The notes under the pieces are model-generated. The model worked only from the letters and a program-made list of their open reading frames with translations, did no database searches and was not told the origin of the DNA. Shown here in pieces: positions 60,612 to 61,044 of a stretch of 61,044 nt of DNA. Location: contig JAJFLR010000113.1 of assembly GCA_021772565.1 (NCBI GenBank), forward strand, positions 1-61,044, read 5' to 3'. The position numbers were made by a program, and so were the translations under genes. This DNA comes from Opitutales bacterium (GTDB lineage: Bacteria > Verrucomicrobiota > Verrucomicrobiia > Opitutales > JAJFLR01). How positions within the stretch are numbered: the first letter of the stretch is position 1; each line of letters begins with the position of its first letter.

Positions 60612-60797
60612 ATGACTGCAAAAGACATAGCTATTGAAACTATTAGCAAACTTCCGGTCGATTCGTCATGGGAAGATATTCTAAAAAGAATAAATTTTAT
60701 AGCGGGCATTCGCAAAGGAATGAGTGAATTGGATAAGGGCAAAGGGATACCTCATGAAAAAATAAAAATTGATTTGAAAAAATGGCTTACCAAATAA
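60612..60797 (+). CDS. Antitoxin-like protein of a ParE-type module
   Basis: The 61-residue protein resembles small antitoxins that precede RelE/ParE toxins: KDIAIETISKLPVDSSWEDILKRI at 4-27 in pieces, then GIRKGMSELDKGKGIPHEKIK and a C-terminal KKWLTK. The pattern LPxxxSxEDIxxxI followed by GxxxxxxGxxxxHEKxK is the usual signature of this group, which neutralises the toxin through its C-terminal end and represses the operon. The reading frame of the toxin begins 16 bases before its stop codon. The gene appears intact, while the toxin is not. Confidence 0.7.
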   Translation: MTAKDIAIETISKLPVDSSWEDILKRINFIAGIRKGMSELDKGKGIPHEKIKIDLKKWLTK

Positions 60798-60865
60798 TTT
60801 GGTCACCATTAGCACGGACAGATTTACAGAACCTAGTGGTGGTCGTCATAAATAATATAACTTAA
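60782..60865 (+). pseudogene. Truncated RelE/ParE-type toxin (27 codons)
   Basis: ATG at 60782 overlaps the antitoxin end by 16 bases, as in many toxin-antitoxin operons. The first 18 residues, MAYQIIWSPLARTDLQNL, match the start of ParE toxins (strand then helix 1). After this comes VVVVINNIT and a TAA stop, so only about one quarter of the domain remains. No further toxin-like sequence follows before the repeat at 60939. The toxin has been lost by deletion and the antitoxin left as an orphan. Confidence 0.6.
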
Positions 60866-60938
60866 TATCATAGTTATTAATGCAATAAAACTAGTAACGG
60901 ATCAATATGTCCCTAAATATCATGTTATCAAATTATAT

Positions 60939-61041
60939 TTGTAGGGCTCGAACTTGTTCGATGCCTTGTCCGTAGACTCAGCAATTAAAGGCACTCCGAC
61001 AAGACTACGGCGAGCTCAGTCGAGTCGCGGAGGCCCTACAA
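60939..61041. mobile_element. Short palindromic repeat with TTGTAGGGC / GCCCTACAA ends
   Basis: The ends TTGTAGGGC (60939-60947) and GCCCTACAA (61033-61041) are perfect inverted repeats. Internal words (ccttgtccgtag; cgacaagactacgg) also mirror each other partly. The 103-base element has no coding capacity and is clearly richer in GC than the surrounding AT-rich DNA. It lies after the truncated toxin and reaches the end of the window. Confidence 0.72.
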
Positions 61042-61044
61042 TAA

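Overview
This window looks like a chromosomal segment from an AT-rich Gram-negative bacterium, most likely a member of the Verrucomicrobiota or a nearby PVC lineage. An outer membrane is implied by lpxK, an ExbD/TolR protein and lipoproteins. The best lineage hint is the giant secreted protein at 50253-56594: it ends in a calcium-type DxDxDG repeat followed by a short beta-rich tail, an arrangement common in Verrucomicrobiota surface proteins. The order xseB-dxs, the long LpxK, the long divergent PurA and the single-cluster ferredoxin also fit. No 16S gene is present, so the assignment is inference. Most genes lack a Shine-Dalgarno motif and start just after an A/T-rich leader.

Layout. 1-418 holds an intergenic hairpin repeat. 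419-6486 carries xseB, dxs (isoprenoid precursors), a redoxin-fold exported protein, a lipoate-ligase-like protein, a GDP-mannose 3,5-epimerase-like enzyme, a WecG/TagA glycosyltransferase and ExbD. 6641-14575 carries a DUF255 thioredoxin-domain protein, mutL, glycogen phosphorylase, tRNA-Gln(UUG), a small cyclic-nucleotide-binding (cNMP) protein and dihydrofolate reductase. 14711-22563 has a two-gene lipoprotein operon, an aminotransferase-topoisomerase III operon, lpxK, a ferredoxin and a VapBC-type toxin-antitoxin pair. 22822-37223 has a Na/Pi cotransporter, an epimerase-glycosyltransferase pair, a FIST sensor overlapping a hybrid histidine kinase, pyrH, a DUF3108 protein, a membrane protein with two cNMP domains, purA and a polytopic glycosyltransferase. 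37428-41480 is dnaK-groES-groEL. 42212-48891 has PBP2, an acidic J-domain protein and an ABC exporter with two cNMP domains. 49115-60241 has a TPR gene broken by one stop codon, the 2113-residue parallel beta-helix protein and dnaE. The right end (60307-61041) is repeat-rich and holds an antitoxin next to a truncated ParE-like toxin.

How the parts relate. Most of the window is housekeeping: replication and repair, chaperones, cell wall, lipid A, nucleotide, folate and isoprenoid synthesis, and sugar-nucleotide and glycan chemistry. The accessory content is signalling, export and small mobile repeats. The most interesting theme is cyclic-nucleotide-linked export. An ABC exporter with a Cys-less C39-like domain and a membrane protein resembling M50 export partners but lacking HExxH both carry paired cNMP domains, and in each pair only one domain looks able to bind ligand. 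A third, stand-alone cNMP protein lies at 13572. Several palindromic, MITE-like repeats occupy the longer intergenic gaps. No CRISPR array, prophage or complete insertion sequence was seen.
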